A stretch of 64,000 bases of DNA from Porphyra umbilicalis. Its lineage: Eukaryota; Rhodophyta; Bangiophyceae; Bangiales; Bangiaceae. The position numbers and the translations under genes are program-made. The stretch's first letter is position 1; each line of letters starts with the position of its first letter. Below are positions 1 through 9,235 of the stretch, piece after piece. The stretch covers positions 310,001 through 374,000 of the forward strand of contig KV918796.1 of NCBI GenBank assembly GCA_002049455.2, read 5' to 3'. Below the pieces are notes generated by a model. That model saw nothing but the letters and a program-made list of their open reading frames with translations, was not told the origin of the DNA and searched no databases.

Positions 1-1
1 G

Positions 2-3000
2 CCCGTCGACGGTGGTCACGACAGCGACGGCTCCGACGCCGACTCCACCACCGCTGTTGAAGATGATGACGAGGACGGGGAGGACACCTTGTTTGAGATT
101 CCCATCGACGTGCCGAACGCGGCGGAGAGCGGCCGGCCGAACGGGCGTCAATCGCGGGGATCTCCACGTGCTTTGGGGGGGGGGGCGAGCAATTCGGCTG
201 GTGCAGAGTCGGGGACGGACGCGCGGCAGCCAGGGTCGGGGTGGCGAGGGCCCCCTGTCTCGACCGTGGTGCTGGAGTACCTCTTGGCTATTAAGACGGC
301 CATAGTGCGCGACCCTGCCTACTTCAAAAAGATCGCCAACCTCATGATTGTGCCTCCTGACCCTATTACGAGCAGCAACCCGTGGTCACCTGATGTCTAC
401 TACCTACCGCGGGTGCTCCTCTACGCTCCGTACGACATGAAGGGCAGCAGGGAGCTGCGCTGCCCGATTTGCAACTCCGACAAGGTGGGACTGGACGGGT
501 ATACCGACTTCCGCAGAGTCGTAGGCCTCGAAAACTCCCTGTTCACCATAGCGCGCCGCTACCGCTGCAGGCAGCGACACAAGGGCAACTGCTTTGCGGC
601 GTGGGACCCGCGGCTCGTTGCAGCGGCGCCCTACCACGTTCAGGAGGCATTCCCCGTCATCTTTACGCATCGCCTGGGCGTCACTCGGCAGCTGTTCGAC
701 TTGATGCGGACCATGTACGACGGCGGGCGAGGCATCGGCCCTTTTGCGGATATGGTGAGGGAGAACCACACCCGGGCGCACCACCGCAAGATGCTGTCCT
801 TCCTGTCTCGCCTCTCTGAGCACATTTCCCCCACGACAACGGATGGTCAGGCGCAGCTGCGGTCGCGAGTCGACTCCTCCAAGAAAGACCTGCCGCTGTT
901 CTCGTCATTCAAGGACACCGCGGGCTACAACGGCTGCTACGGGTCGCGCAACTTTTTCCGCAAGGTATACACCGCGCACATGCAGCAGCTGGAGGCGTTA
1001 ATGAAGAAGCGTAGCGCCATGGTGTCCGCGCGGATGCTGTCTGGTGACCACTTTTTTAAGATCCTGAAGTGCAATTTCACGTTCAACGGCAAGCGGCTGT
1101 TCCTGGCCGCCTACTCGCTTGTCAACGAACACACAGAGGTGATGGCAGTCCTCCTTACGCTCACCAAGTCGCTCGAGGAGCTGCGCGACATGCTGGAAGG
1201 AGTGCAGCGGCGCATGGTAGCGTTGGGCCACCCACCGCTCCGGGTGGACCTTTTTTTCACGGACAACCCGGTGGCCGAGGCGTCGTTCCTTGAGGGCATC
1301 TTTCCGGGGTTGGACAAGGGGGACGTGCAACGCCTTCCAGTCGGTCAAGACGCGCCCGAGGGCCGGGGGGGTGGAGATGTGCACGCCGATCCGCCGGCTG
1401 TGGGAGCCGCCCCGCCTGACGCTGCTTTTACGGGTGGTGCATCCTTGGCCACGTCTCCGACACGGGCAGGCGGTGGACAGCCTACTACCAGGGGTGGGCG
1501 AGGGCGTCGGCTGCGCATGCTGGAATTCCCGCCCGGCCACCAGCTGTCGTACACCAAGATGATGGCTGAGACACACAGCGCTCTGGACCGATTCTGTCGG
1601 GACTTGGGCCTGGAGAACGGTCCGGTCGTCATCGGCATGGACGCGGAGTGGACTGTGACTGCTGGACCGAAGGGGCGTACGTCGAGCAAACTGCAGCTGT
1701 TGCAGCTGTCGTCGAGGTCTGAAACGCTCGTCATCCACCTGTCCCGTTTGAGGAGTGTGCCCCACCAGCTGAGGTCGCTGCTGGCCAACCCGTCCGTCTT
1801 CAAGGTTGGAAAGAACGTGGGCGGCGACGCAGCGAAGCTGCTGCGCGACTACGGCGTCAAAACCGAGCGCTACCTGGAGCTCGGCCGACTGGCCAGCAAG
1901 CGACAGTTGGTGCCGAGCGGCTCCATCTCTTTGGTGGCTTTGACCAGGGCGTTGTTGCGGAGGGATCTCAACAAGGACGAGTCCCTGCGGATGTCCAGCT
2001 GGGAGCACGAGCTCTCCCCCGAGAAGGTGCAGTACGCCGCCCTTGACGCGTACGCGGGGCTGGCGCTGTACGAGAAGATCCAGGAGATGGGGTCTCCGAT
2101 TCCTCTCCCGGCCTCGCTCGTTTCAGGAACGTCTGTGTTGCTGTCCGACCCCAGCGGGACCCAGCGAGTGGCGCGGTGCACGGTGGTGGCCAACCAAAAG
2201 GAAAAAGTCGGCAACCTCATCATCGCGGCAAAGAGCAGGATCATGGTGCAGGTAGATGAGGTTCTGCTGCCCGCCTTCCGGCTGCCGTTTCCCATTGGCC
2301 GCGCTCCTAAGACACTCCGTGAATTTGTTGCTGACGCCGTCGGGCGGGGCGTCGCTCCCATCATCGTCGTTCCCTGTGACAACCTCCGTGATCCTACGCA
2401 TCCCGTTGAGGTCCAACGGCTGAGCGAGACGGCCGAAGCAGCGGAGGTACGAGATGGACTCGATCCAGGTGGGCAAACTTTTGACGCCCTCCAAGGGTTT
2501 GCGGCAGCGGCCCGACCAGTGTGCGACACCGGCGTGCTTCATCTTGGTGGGGCAGCGGTCGGTGCGGCGGCGACGCGTGCGGCAGCGGGCGGTCCTACCC
2601 TGCCCGAGGTTGAGCCGGAGGGAACTGGCTTTGGAATCGACGATGACGACGACATGGATTGGAGCGACACCGAGGCGGGGGATGCCGACGCGATGCGTCG
2701 CGGGCTCGCTAGTGGGGTTCGCGGTGACATCATGCACGCGATGGACAGGTTGCTCAAAAAGCTGTCCAAGAACCACGGCATCATCGCGCTCTTCAGCCGT
2801 TGTTTTGCATCGGCGTTGATGCTGTACAACAAGGCGGATGCGGAGGCAGCGAAGGCGGTGGCGGCCGAGGTCTACAAGGACATGACCTGGGACCAGGTTA
2901 TGTTTCGGCAGCCGGAGTGGGTCAACCGCCGGGTGCGGCGTTTTGTGCCCGCGCCGGCCGTGCTCGAGGAGCGTCTCAAGGGCGTGTTCAACCAATTTGG

Positions 3001-4708
3001 CCCCGTCGTGGATGCCATTACCGGCCAACCTCTATTCAACGCCGCAGCAAAGGAGGCGGCCAAGAACGTGCTGGAGCTGGCGGCGGGGGGATGGCTGTCG
3101 GACCCACCGGGCGTTGGCATGTACGTCCTGCGCCGACGCGACCGCAATGGCCTACCACTGTGGCTGTGTTGTCGGGGGACAAACAGCAACGAAGGAAGCG
3201 TGCATCAAAAGCTGGTCAAGACGTTTTTGAGTATGAAGGGGGCCTCAGCCGAGATCATTCACTATGTCCTGCTGGAGTGGTTTCACCGCACGAACATCCG
3301 TGCGGCTCACTACAACCGCGGGTGGCCCTTCTATGGGCACTACGACACGCGGATCGTGGACGCCATCGTCGATTTGCAGCAGCGCGTCTACGGGCGGCGT
3401 GTCTCCTTCATGAACCACATGTGCGCATCCGACTTTGACCTGCCGGAGTTCTTTTGCGGTGTAGCCCCCGTCTCTAAGGCCGACCGCGACGCCAGCGGCC
3501 TCCCCGACGGCACGATGCTGGAGACGGTGATGCCTGCGCTGCCGCTCCTGTCGGAGCAGAAGAGGTTCCTCTCCGAGAAGATGGAAACCGGCATGCCGGT
3601 GTTGCCCGTCCACACCGTCGCCGAGAAGCGGATGTACTTTAACGTCAAGGCGGACCTACGGCGCACGCTCGGCCACGACCCGACGCCGACGCAGATGGCC
3701 GTCAAGTTCAACCACCGCGTGTCCGAGCAGTTTGTCAAGCTGATCGACGACGGGGAGCGGGACAAGGAGGGAAAGCTGAAGAAGATCAAGTCGCCCCCCA
3801 TGTTCTACAAGATGGCTGCGCACATGCAGATGTACCAGAAGTTATACGACCGCAGCCAAAACACGACCAGCACCATTTCGCTTTTCTCCCCCAACCAGCG
3901 GCGCCAAGACGTAGCCGGGGCCAACGTCGAGTACATGCCGTTTGGTGGAGACGTAGGCGAGCCCATCCACGAGTACGAGCACCCGCACACGGGTGCCACG
4001 CCCAACGGTTCTCCGTCGTCGCCGCCCGCCCTCACCAGGCAACCAGCGACTGCGCTACACGAGCCGCCAGCCGAGCCGAGAGGCGGGGCCGCGCCGCTAC
4101 CACCTCTGGGCTCGCTGCCCCCTTTGGCACCACCTCCGTCAGGTGCGGGAGCGGTTGGCGTGGGCGCCTTTCCGCAGCCCAGCTTGCCGAGAGCGCTGCT
4201 GCCGCGTAGCATGACGTCCAGCTCGCCCGCCACCCTGACGGCCCCGCTTGCTCTGCCGTTGGACTGGAGCCGCTCTATTGCGGACCACCTACTTCCCTCC
4301 CTGCTTGAATGCATCCAGCAGCCGCCTGCAGCGGGAGCTGCCATGGCGACCCCCGATGCTGCGCTGGGCGCCGCACCAACCCTTCTGCCACGCGTCCCTG
4401 CGGCCGTATCGTCTCCGCCATCCGGTCAAGTCGGCCAGACGGCATCGGCGCCCAAAAAGTTGCGGAGCCCGCGGCACTGCGCTCTGTGCGAGCGGCTGTC
4501 GTGTCCCGGAAAATCACGGAGGGCCACGGAGGGCCGCTTGCACGCACCCGACGAAGGGTCCGGCGGCGGCCAATCTAGAGTCATCAAGGAGCGGTGCCGC
4601 GGCTGCGTCCAGCACGGCGGCAAGGCTCATTGCTCCTCATCCGAGAGCGAGCAGCGGGTCGGCGTCTACGCGGCCGCGATCCAGTTCTTCCGTGCCGCCC
4701 GGAGCTGA
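2..4708 (+). CDS. DUF6729-type transposase-like protein fused to a DEDDy 3'-5' exonuclease (5' partial)
   Basis: The frame is open to the left edge, so the true start lies outside the window. The first visible residues are acidic (rich in D, E, S). A CPIC...CRQRHKGNC cysteine cluster followed by an AWDPRL segment (about 460-830) matches my memory of DUF6729. Next comes an RNase H-like stretch with a GDHFFK motif (Asp codon 1046) and FFTDNP (Asp codon 1262), the likely first two acidic residues of a DDE-type catalytic core. At about 1620-2080 lies a complete DEDDy exonuclease of the WRN/RNase D type: DAEW (1640), GGDAAKL (Asp 1826) and YAALDAYAG (Asp 2045). Further on, CRGTNSNEGSVHQKL and FHRTNIRA (about 3165-3300) resemble conserved blocks of large transposases. 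The C-terminus holds a second Cys-rich module (CALC...CPG...CRGC). It could be an autonomous transposase of a poorly described superfamily or a domesticated copy. No terminal inverted repeats were found. The domain order is seen; the transposase role is inferred. Confidence 0.72.
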   Translation, partial: PVDGGHDSDGSDADSTTAVEDDDEDGEDTLFEIPIDVPNAAESGRPNGRQSRGSPRALGGGASNSAGAESGTDARQPGSGWRGPPVSTVVLEYLLAIKTAIVRDPAYFKKIANLMIVPPDPITSSNPWSPDVYYLPRVLLYAPYDMKGSRELRCPICNSDKVGLDGYTDFRRVVGLENSLFTIARRYRCRQRHKGNCFAAWDPRLVAAAPYHVQEAFPVIFTHRLGVTRQLFDLMRTMYDGGRGIGPFADMVRENHTRAHHRKMLSFLSRLSEHISPTTTDGQAQLRSRVDSSKKDLPLFSSFKDTAGYNGCYGSRNFFRKVYTAHMQQLEALMKKRSAMVSARMLSGDHFFKILKCNFTFNGKRLFLAAYSLVNEHTEVMAVLLTLTKSLEELRDMLEGVQRRMVALGHPPLRVDLFFTDNPVAEASFLEGIFPGLDKGDVQRLPVGQDAPEGRGGGDVHADPPAVGAAPPDAAFTGGASLATSPTRAGGGQPTTRGGRGRRLRMLEFPPGHQLSYTKMMAETHSALDRFCRDLGLENGPVVIGMDAEWTVTAGPKGRTSSKLQLLQLSSRSETLVIHLSRLRSVPHQLRSLLANPSVFKVGKNVGGDAAKLLRDYGVKTERYLELGRLASKRQLVPSGSISLVALTRALLRRDLNKDESLRMSSWEHELSPEKVQYAALDAYAGLALYEKIQEMGSPIPLPASLVSGTSVLLSDPSGTQRVARCTVVANQKEKVGNLIIAAKSRIMVQVDEVLLPAFRLPFPIGRAPKTLREFVADAVGRGVAPIIVVPCDNLRDPTHPVEVQRLSETAEAAEVRDGLDPGGQTFDALQGFAAAARPVCDTGVLHLGGAAVGAAATRAAAGGPTLPEVEPEGTGFGIDDDDDMDWSDTEAGDADAMRRGLASGVRGDIMHAMDRLLKKLSKNHGIIALFSRCFASALMLYNKADAEAAKAVAAEVYKDMTWDQVMFRQPEWVNRRVRRFVPAPAVLEERLKGVFNQFGPVVDAITGQPLFNAAAKEAAKNVLELAAGGWLSDPPGVGMYVLRRRDRNGLPLWLCCRGTNSNEGSVHQKLVKTFLSMKGASAEIIHYVLLEWFHRTNIRAAHYNRGWPFYGHYDTRIVDAIVDLQQRVYGRRVSFMNHMCASDFDLPEFFCGVAPVSKADRDASGLPDGTMLETVMPALPLLSEQKRFLSEKMETGMPVLPVHTVAEKRMYFNVKADLRRTLGHDPTPTQMAVKFNHRVSEQFVKLIDDGERDKEGKLKKIKSPPMFYKMAAHMQMYQKLYDRSQNTTSTISLFSPNQRRQDVAGANVEYMPFGGDVGEPIHEYEHPHTGATPNGSPSSPPALTRQPATALHEPPAEPRGGAAPLPPLGSLPPLAPPPSGAGAVGVGAFPQPSLPRALLPRSMTSSSPATLTAPLALPLDWSRSIADHLLPSLLECIQQPPAAGAAMATPDAALGAAPTLLPRVPAAVSSPPSGQVGQTASAPKKLRSPRHCALCERLSCPGKSRRATEGRLHAPDEGSGGGQSRVIKERCRGCVQHGGKAHCSSSESEQRVGVYAAAIQFFRAARS

Positions 4709-5745
4709 ACAGTCCCCCAGACGTCGCCGGAAGCGAACAAGGAGCGCGGACAGGGGGTCGGGGACGTGACTGAGGACCACTCGTTTGTTCATAGACTGGT
4801 CGTATTTTCATGTTTCTCTGTGTGCACAGGAATACTCGAGTTCAAGGACATCGTGGTGCTTGGTGCTCACGTGGAAAGCAATATACTCATACGTCAAAGA
4901 ATGCATACACTCCCCCCGTGCGTGCCACCTGCTGCACCAGACGTGCGTGCCAGCTTCTATAAAGAAAAAAAGCTCACCCGTCCACACCCACTCCACCCAG
5001 CACCCCCCCGGGCACACTGGCGCCTCATTCTCCATCGCGGGCGCTTCGGCACGTGCGACGGCCACCCAAACACAAGGGGATGTCCATGCATGAGATAGGC
5101 TTGTAAAAGCTGTCCTGCTGCACCGGCGCGGAGGGATTGGTGTAGTTAACGATCCCGGGGTAGTCAGCAACCGCGGGGTAGTCGGCGACAGCGGGGTGCT
5201 TGAGGTCTGCCGCGTGGTTTGGGCTCTCGGGCATGTTGGAGTTCACGGGTTGGTTGGCGTCTGCGGGTTCGTTCAGGTCTGCCGGCATGCTGGCGCTGAA
5301 GAAATGGGGGTCCTCGATGGGCTGCTCCGCGTCGGCGTCCTTGCGGCAGTCGGCCTCCACGGGATGGCGGCCGATGATGAGTTCATTGGCAATGAAGCGC
5401 TTATTGGGGTTGACCGGCTGGTTGGAGGTGGCCGGGGTCCGCAGGGTCGCACATAAAGTCAGCGCACTGGCAGATTTGATGGTGTCCGGAGCCACACTAC
5501 CTTGACAGTACCGCGCAAAAAAAAAACAAAAGTTATCATGTATTTGATATGGCCTTCATGTATCATCTAACTTCTTTCAAGTCGCAGTGCAACCGACTGT
5601 CAGGTTCCTTATCCAAGAGTCAGGCGAACGATGGGCATTTATCTGGAACCTTTCCTTCTGATCCACGCCCTCTTCCGTCTGTCGAAGAGGTTTTCGATGC
5701 TAAACGAATGGTGTATTTGAGATAAAGTTCTCAAAGCCCGGACGT
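4709..5745. other. Intergenic, with a weak minus-strand repeat-coding stretch
   Basis: No supported gene. On the minus strand a 156-codon frame (5495-5025) encodes about eight degenerate six-residue repeats near 5300-5110, of the type N/D-x-P-A/V-x-x, corresponding to an 18-bp DNA period. It has no ATG near its beginning, so a coding role is doubtful. An A-run lies near 5517-5528. Confidence 0.3.
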
Positions 5746-6081
5746 CAGCAGTGCCACGCTCACGACCATCGGGGAGCCAGAGCTCAACCTCAGATGGGAG
5801 GCATCAGCAGTGCCACGCTCTCGACCATCGGGGAGCCAGTGCTCAACCTCAGATGGGAGGCATCAGCAGTGCCACGCTCTCGACCATCGGGGAGCCAGTG
5901 CTCTACCTCAGATGGGAGGCATCAGCAGTGCCACGCTCTCGACCATCGGGGAGCCAGTGCTCTACCTCAGATGGGAGGCATCAACAGTGCCACGCTTTCG
6001 ACCGTCAGGGAGCCAGTGCCCAACCTCGGATGGGTAGCATCAGCAGTGCCACGCCCCCGACCATCGGGGTGCGAGTTCTTA
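5746..6081. repeat. 59-bp tandem repeat, about 5.7 copies
   Basis: The word CAGCAGTGCCACGC (one copy reads CAACAG) recurs at 5746, 5805, 5864, 5923, 5982 and 6041, exactly 59 bp apart. Inner copies are nearly identical and the last decays after about 35 bp. Because 59 is not a multiple of three, open frames across it change frame from copy to copy and are not genes. Confidence 0.92.
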
Positions 6082-6766
6082 TCGCCGGTTGGGAGAAGTT
6101 AGCCACACCACGTGTGGTACCAACAGGACCGCGTCCTCCACCGCTCGGGACCATGTGATCGACGGATGGGAAACGTACCTCAACGCCATGGTTAGTGGTG
6201 CAGTTCATCTCAGACAGATACATGTTGGGTGAAGAGTCGAAGTCGTGTACGCATTGCACGGGCTTGGCGACACTGAGCGGCAAGGGAAGAGAACACGGCG
6301 GCGGTGGACGTGAGAACACGACTTGATGGTCCAGTGGCGGTGCCAAAGGAAGATGGGAAAGCCCAGGAGGGACGCTGTGGTGTGACTGACAAGAGTAGGG
6401 TGATGCTCCTCAGGTTACCCTCTTATTCAGTTTTTGAAGCAAGCACGACGCTGGTGGGGGCAGAGCGATAGTGCACGAGCTCATGAGCAGGAGAGCAGGA
6501 GAGGTTCTCGCTTCGAACACAGGTTGGCGCTCGTTGTAACTTGCGCAAGCAGCATGGTGGCAGCGCTAGGCTGGACAGCGCAACGTGACTTCCGATGCTC
6601 CGGTGACTGTCTGCATGCGTGTGAAAGCATCAATGGAGATGCCTTTGTCAGTGCCCGGAGACTCCGCCCAGACCAGGACTACAGTAGATACGGACCCTAT
6701 GGACAAACCATCCTCGCTACTCAAAGCCGCATCGCGACGCGCACTCACGACAGCGCCAAAAAGCCT
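6082..6766. other. Intergenic, no supported feature
   Basis: Unique sequence of lower GC than the flanks. A 128-codon frame starting near 6434 has no recognisable domain and runs into the repeat that follows. I see no gene here. Confidence 0.3.
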
Positions 6767-7024
6767 TTCAGTGAGAGCCCTTCGAGCATTTCAGTGACAG
6801 CTCTTGCAGCATTCCAGTAACAGCTCTTAGAGCATTCCAGTGACAGCTCTTGGAGCATTCCAGTGACAGCTGTTGGAGCATTCCAGTGAGAGCCCTTCGA
6901 GCATTTCAGTGACAGCTCTTGCAGCATTCCAGTAACAGCTCTTAGAGCATTCCAGTGACAGCTGTTGGAGCATTCTAGTGACAGCTCTTGGAGCGTTCCA
7001 TTGACACGTCTTGGAGCATTCCAG
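6767..7024. repeat. 23-bp tandem repeat with a 115-bp higher-order period
   Basis: The unit is AGTGACAGCTCTTGGAGCAT plus TCC, with variants (GTAACAG, TGTTGGAG, GAGAGCCC). A block of five variant units is itself repeated: the distinctive TTCGAGCATTTC variant occurs at 6781 and 6896, which is 5 x 23 bp. This is two-level satellite organisation. Confidence 0.9.
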
Positions 7025-7069
7025 GGACCAAGGATGGAAAAAATGATGCATTATCGCCGGGAAGATCGA

Positions 7070-7342
7070 TTAATCTATCGATTAATTTATCAAATATATG
7101 CATTTCGATCAATCATTCATGTTGGTGTTTTACAAGTCCGCCGCCGGTCGAGGCGGCTCCCGTGTCGCCACCACCGATCGAGGCCGTGGCCCCAGAAGCT
7201 TGGTCACGGGGGCAACAGGCACCTCCTGGTCTGAAACGAAATATAGATTGAATGTACCCGATCTGGGAACGATTAATCGTGCATGTCATCGTAGACTAAA
7301 TGAAATATCGAGATGTATACATTATATGCGAACCATCGATAC
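7070..7342. mobile_element. Candidate AT-ended MITE inside the 23-bp repeat
   Basis: This stretch interrupts the 23-bp repeat, which resumes near 7343. Its ends are AT-rich and imperfectly inverted: a segment near 7077-7115 (TTAATTTATC, ATGCATTTCGAT) resembles the reverse complement of 7307-7342 (CGAGATGTATACATTATATG). The core is GC-rich. The arms are diverged and I see no clean target duplication, so the identification is tentative. Confidence 0.35.
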
Positions 7343-7650
7343 CAGTGACAGCTTCTTCCGCATTCCAGAGACAGCTCTTGCAGCATTCCAGTGACAGCAC
7401 TTGGAGCATCAGTGACTGCTCCAAGGGCATTCCAGTGACAGCTCTTGGAGCATTCCAGTGAGAGCTTTTGGAGCGTTCCAGTGTCAGCTCTAGGAGTATT
7501 CCAGTAATTGTTTCTGAGCCAGTCATTTGACCGCTATTAGAGCCCTCTGGTGGAGTTCCTTTGACATTGCGCATAAGAGCTCTGGAAGCACTTCCGTGTA
7601 AGCCGAGGGAGCATTTCAGTGAAAGCTCCTTGAGCATCTTAGGGCTCGTT
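7343..7650. repeat. Continuation of the 23-bp tandem repeat, decaying rightward
   Basis: Same unit as 6767-7024. Copies are recognisable to about 7505 and become very degenerate toward 7650 (GCATTTCAGTGAAAGCTCC). Its position on the other side of the 7070-7342 insert suggests one array was split by an insertion. Confidence 0.75.
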
Positions 7651-7774
7651 TTTGAGCTGGTGCTCCGAACGTTTCCCTGGGCATGTGAGCAGCGATGCTT
7701 GCGTTTCTCTGCCTGGTGCGTGGTGGAGATACCTGGCATGTGGAGTGGGCGAGTCCCTGACGAGGCTGGCCGCC

Positions 7775-7781
7775 TATAAAT
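7775..7781 (+). promoter_or_regulatory. TATA box
   Basis: TATAAAT in a GC-rich setting (GCCGCCTATAAATGTC), followed by a pyrimidine-rich stretch. A start of transcription about 25-30 bp downstream would give a leader of roughly 150 nt before the ATG at 7960. Confidence 0.5.
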
Positions 7782-7959
7782 GTCGATATTCCCTTCCCCT
7801 TCTCTGCCTTTTTTTCCAGCAGCATCCATTGTTCTTGCCCTGTGCCATCGGACCGCCCACCCATCCCCTCACAAGCTATTCCCTCTTCTTCGTCCCTGCT
7901 GTGCCGCTGCCCGAGCCTATAACGACCTCGCCAGTCCCCGTAGCCGTGCACGTGCAGCG

Positions 7960-8937
7960 ATGGCGGGCTCGCGGTCCATCTCCCATGCCCTGCCGGCCGT
8001 TTCTCGCTTGCGCCACCTTCCTAGCCCTGCTTCCGCCGCGGCCTCACTCGAGGGGAGTGCGGCGGCGTCAGCTGCGGCCAAGCGTCCGGTGCCACCATCT
8101 GCGCGGCCGACGACCGGGTCTCCAACTTCTGGGCTGCGGTCTCGAGTCCGCTCGGGGTCAGCATCGGCGGCCGCCGTCCAGGTCGAGGATCTGATGGAAA
8201 TCGAGGCCGAAGTGGCCCCCGGGTTCGTCGGTCGGTCGACACCGTCGGGGTCGTCGGCCCATAGCGGGAAGGCCGCGCGATCGGCCTCGATAGCCGATAG
8301 CGTCGACGCCTCGCGTTCGGGCTCGTCGCGCCTAGCGGGAAGCTCGAGGACGTGCCACGTCTCATCGTCCTCCGATGACGGCGAGCGTATTATCAAGCCG
8401 AAGCGCAACCGCTTCCGCACGCGCATCGGTACACGAAGCAGCCTTTCCCCTTCGGTGCTTAAGCCTGGGTCAACTGGACGAGCCGCTGCTTCGCCCAACC
8501 CGACCACCACAGCGCACACCCAGCGCCCGGTGGCCTCCGTGCCAGCCGTACGTGCTACAGCGGAAGCGTCGCCGGCCGCCTCGCCGGTTCTGGTGTTGGC
8601 TGCTGCTCGACCTGGGGCGTCCGCCGCTGAGCTGGCTGCCCCTCCTCTGATGCGAACTGCGGCGCACCACACTCCGCCACGGGTTTCTGCAGCGGCGGTC
8701 GGCGCACCCGCTGTCAGCGGGTCCGCTCCCCACGCGCAGTTGGCTCTTGCTATGGCAGGGCTGGCGGGTGCAGAAGAAGCGGTGGCAGCCAGTGAAGCCT
8801 TGGTGGCTGCCCGCGAGCCCGCTCTGGCACAGGCGCAGTTGTCTCTTAAGCGTGCCAAGATAGCTCGAGGCCACCACAAGGATATAGTGAACGCCATTAT
8901 GGCGTCGCAGGGGATGACGCTGGCCACCGTAGTGTAG
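7960..8937 (+). CDS. Ala/Ser-rich hypothetical protein
   Basis: A 325-residue frame. An in-frame ATG-like codon also exists at 7780, but that lies on the TATA box itself, so the ATG at 7960 is chosen. The protein is rich in Ala, Ser, Pro and Arg. It has an acidic patch (DLMEIEAEVAPG), a basic patch (IIKPKRNRFRTRIGTR) that could act in nuclear import, and a C-terminal helical segment of about 60 residues (LAGAEEAVAASEALVAAREPA) with coiled-coil character. No family is recognised. It lies directly downstream of the 23-bp satellite and could be an accessory gene of an unrecognised element. Confidence 0.45.
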   Translation: MAGSRSISHALPAVSRLRHLPSPASAAASLEGSAAASAAAKRPVPPSARPTTGSPTSGLRSRVRSGSASAAAVQVEDLMEIEAEVAPGFVGRSTPSGSSAHSGKAARSASIADSVDASRSGSSRLAGSSRTCHVSSSSDDGERIIKPKRNRFRTRIGTRSSLSPSVLKPGSTGRAAASPNPTTTAHTQRPVASVPAVRATAEASPAASPVLVLAAARPGASAAELAAPPLMRTAAHHTPPRVSAAAVGAPAVSGSAPHAQLALAMAGLAGAEEAVAASEALVAAREPALAQAQLSLKRAKIARGHHKDIVNAIMASQGMTLATVV

Positions 8938-9001
8938 GTAGCATCTGAGAGCTGGGTTGGACTTACAGAGGTAAACTGCTCGCGATTTCGATTAGGACTT
9001 G

Positions 9002-9137
9002 TACAGCCGTTCTTCCAAAAATCCCGCACTCCAACAGTGGCAAAAGAGTTCCAAATTGGCCTCTACGACCCCGCAGAGGCCGATTTGGAACACTTCTGGG
9101 ACCTTTGCAGTGCGGGAGTTTTCAGAGAACGGCTGTA
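9002..9137. mobile_element. MITE-like 136-bp inverted-repeat element (Tc1/mariner-type ends)
   Basis: Nearly the whole element folds back: TACAGCCGTTCTTCC...CCCGCACT at the left pairs with AGTGCGGGAG...GAACGGCTGTA at the right, and the inner arms (TTCCAAATTGGCCTCT / AGAGGCCGATTTGGAA) pair too. The ends are TA followed by CAG, as in Tc1/mariner elements that duplicate TA. Related ends occur at 34276-34400. It has no coding capacity. Confidence 0.7.
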
Positions 9138-9235
9138 TGAAAAAAATAAGAAAAGGGTGCAGAGCGCGACGAACAGCCTCGGCGCGTGCCACAAAATAAG
9201 GAAAAGGGACAGATGAAGTTCACGGTGGCCATACT

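Noticed and set aside
5751-6158. Frames of 75-135 codons with repeated GSQ-STSDGRHQQC-type peptides
   Set aside because: They read through the 59-bp minisatellite, and 59 is not a multiple of three, so the peptide repeat is not maintained by frame.
6767-7505. CRISPR-like array of short repeats
   Set aside because: The 23-bp units are directly contiguous with no spacers and the DNA is eukaryotic; it is a satellite.
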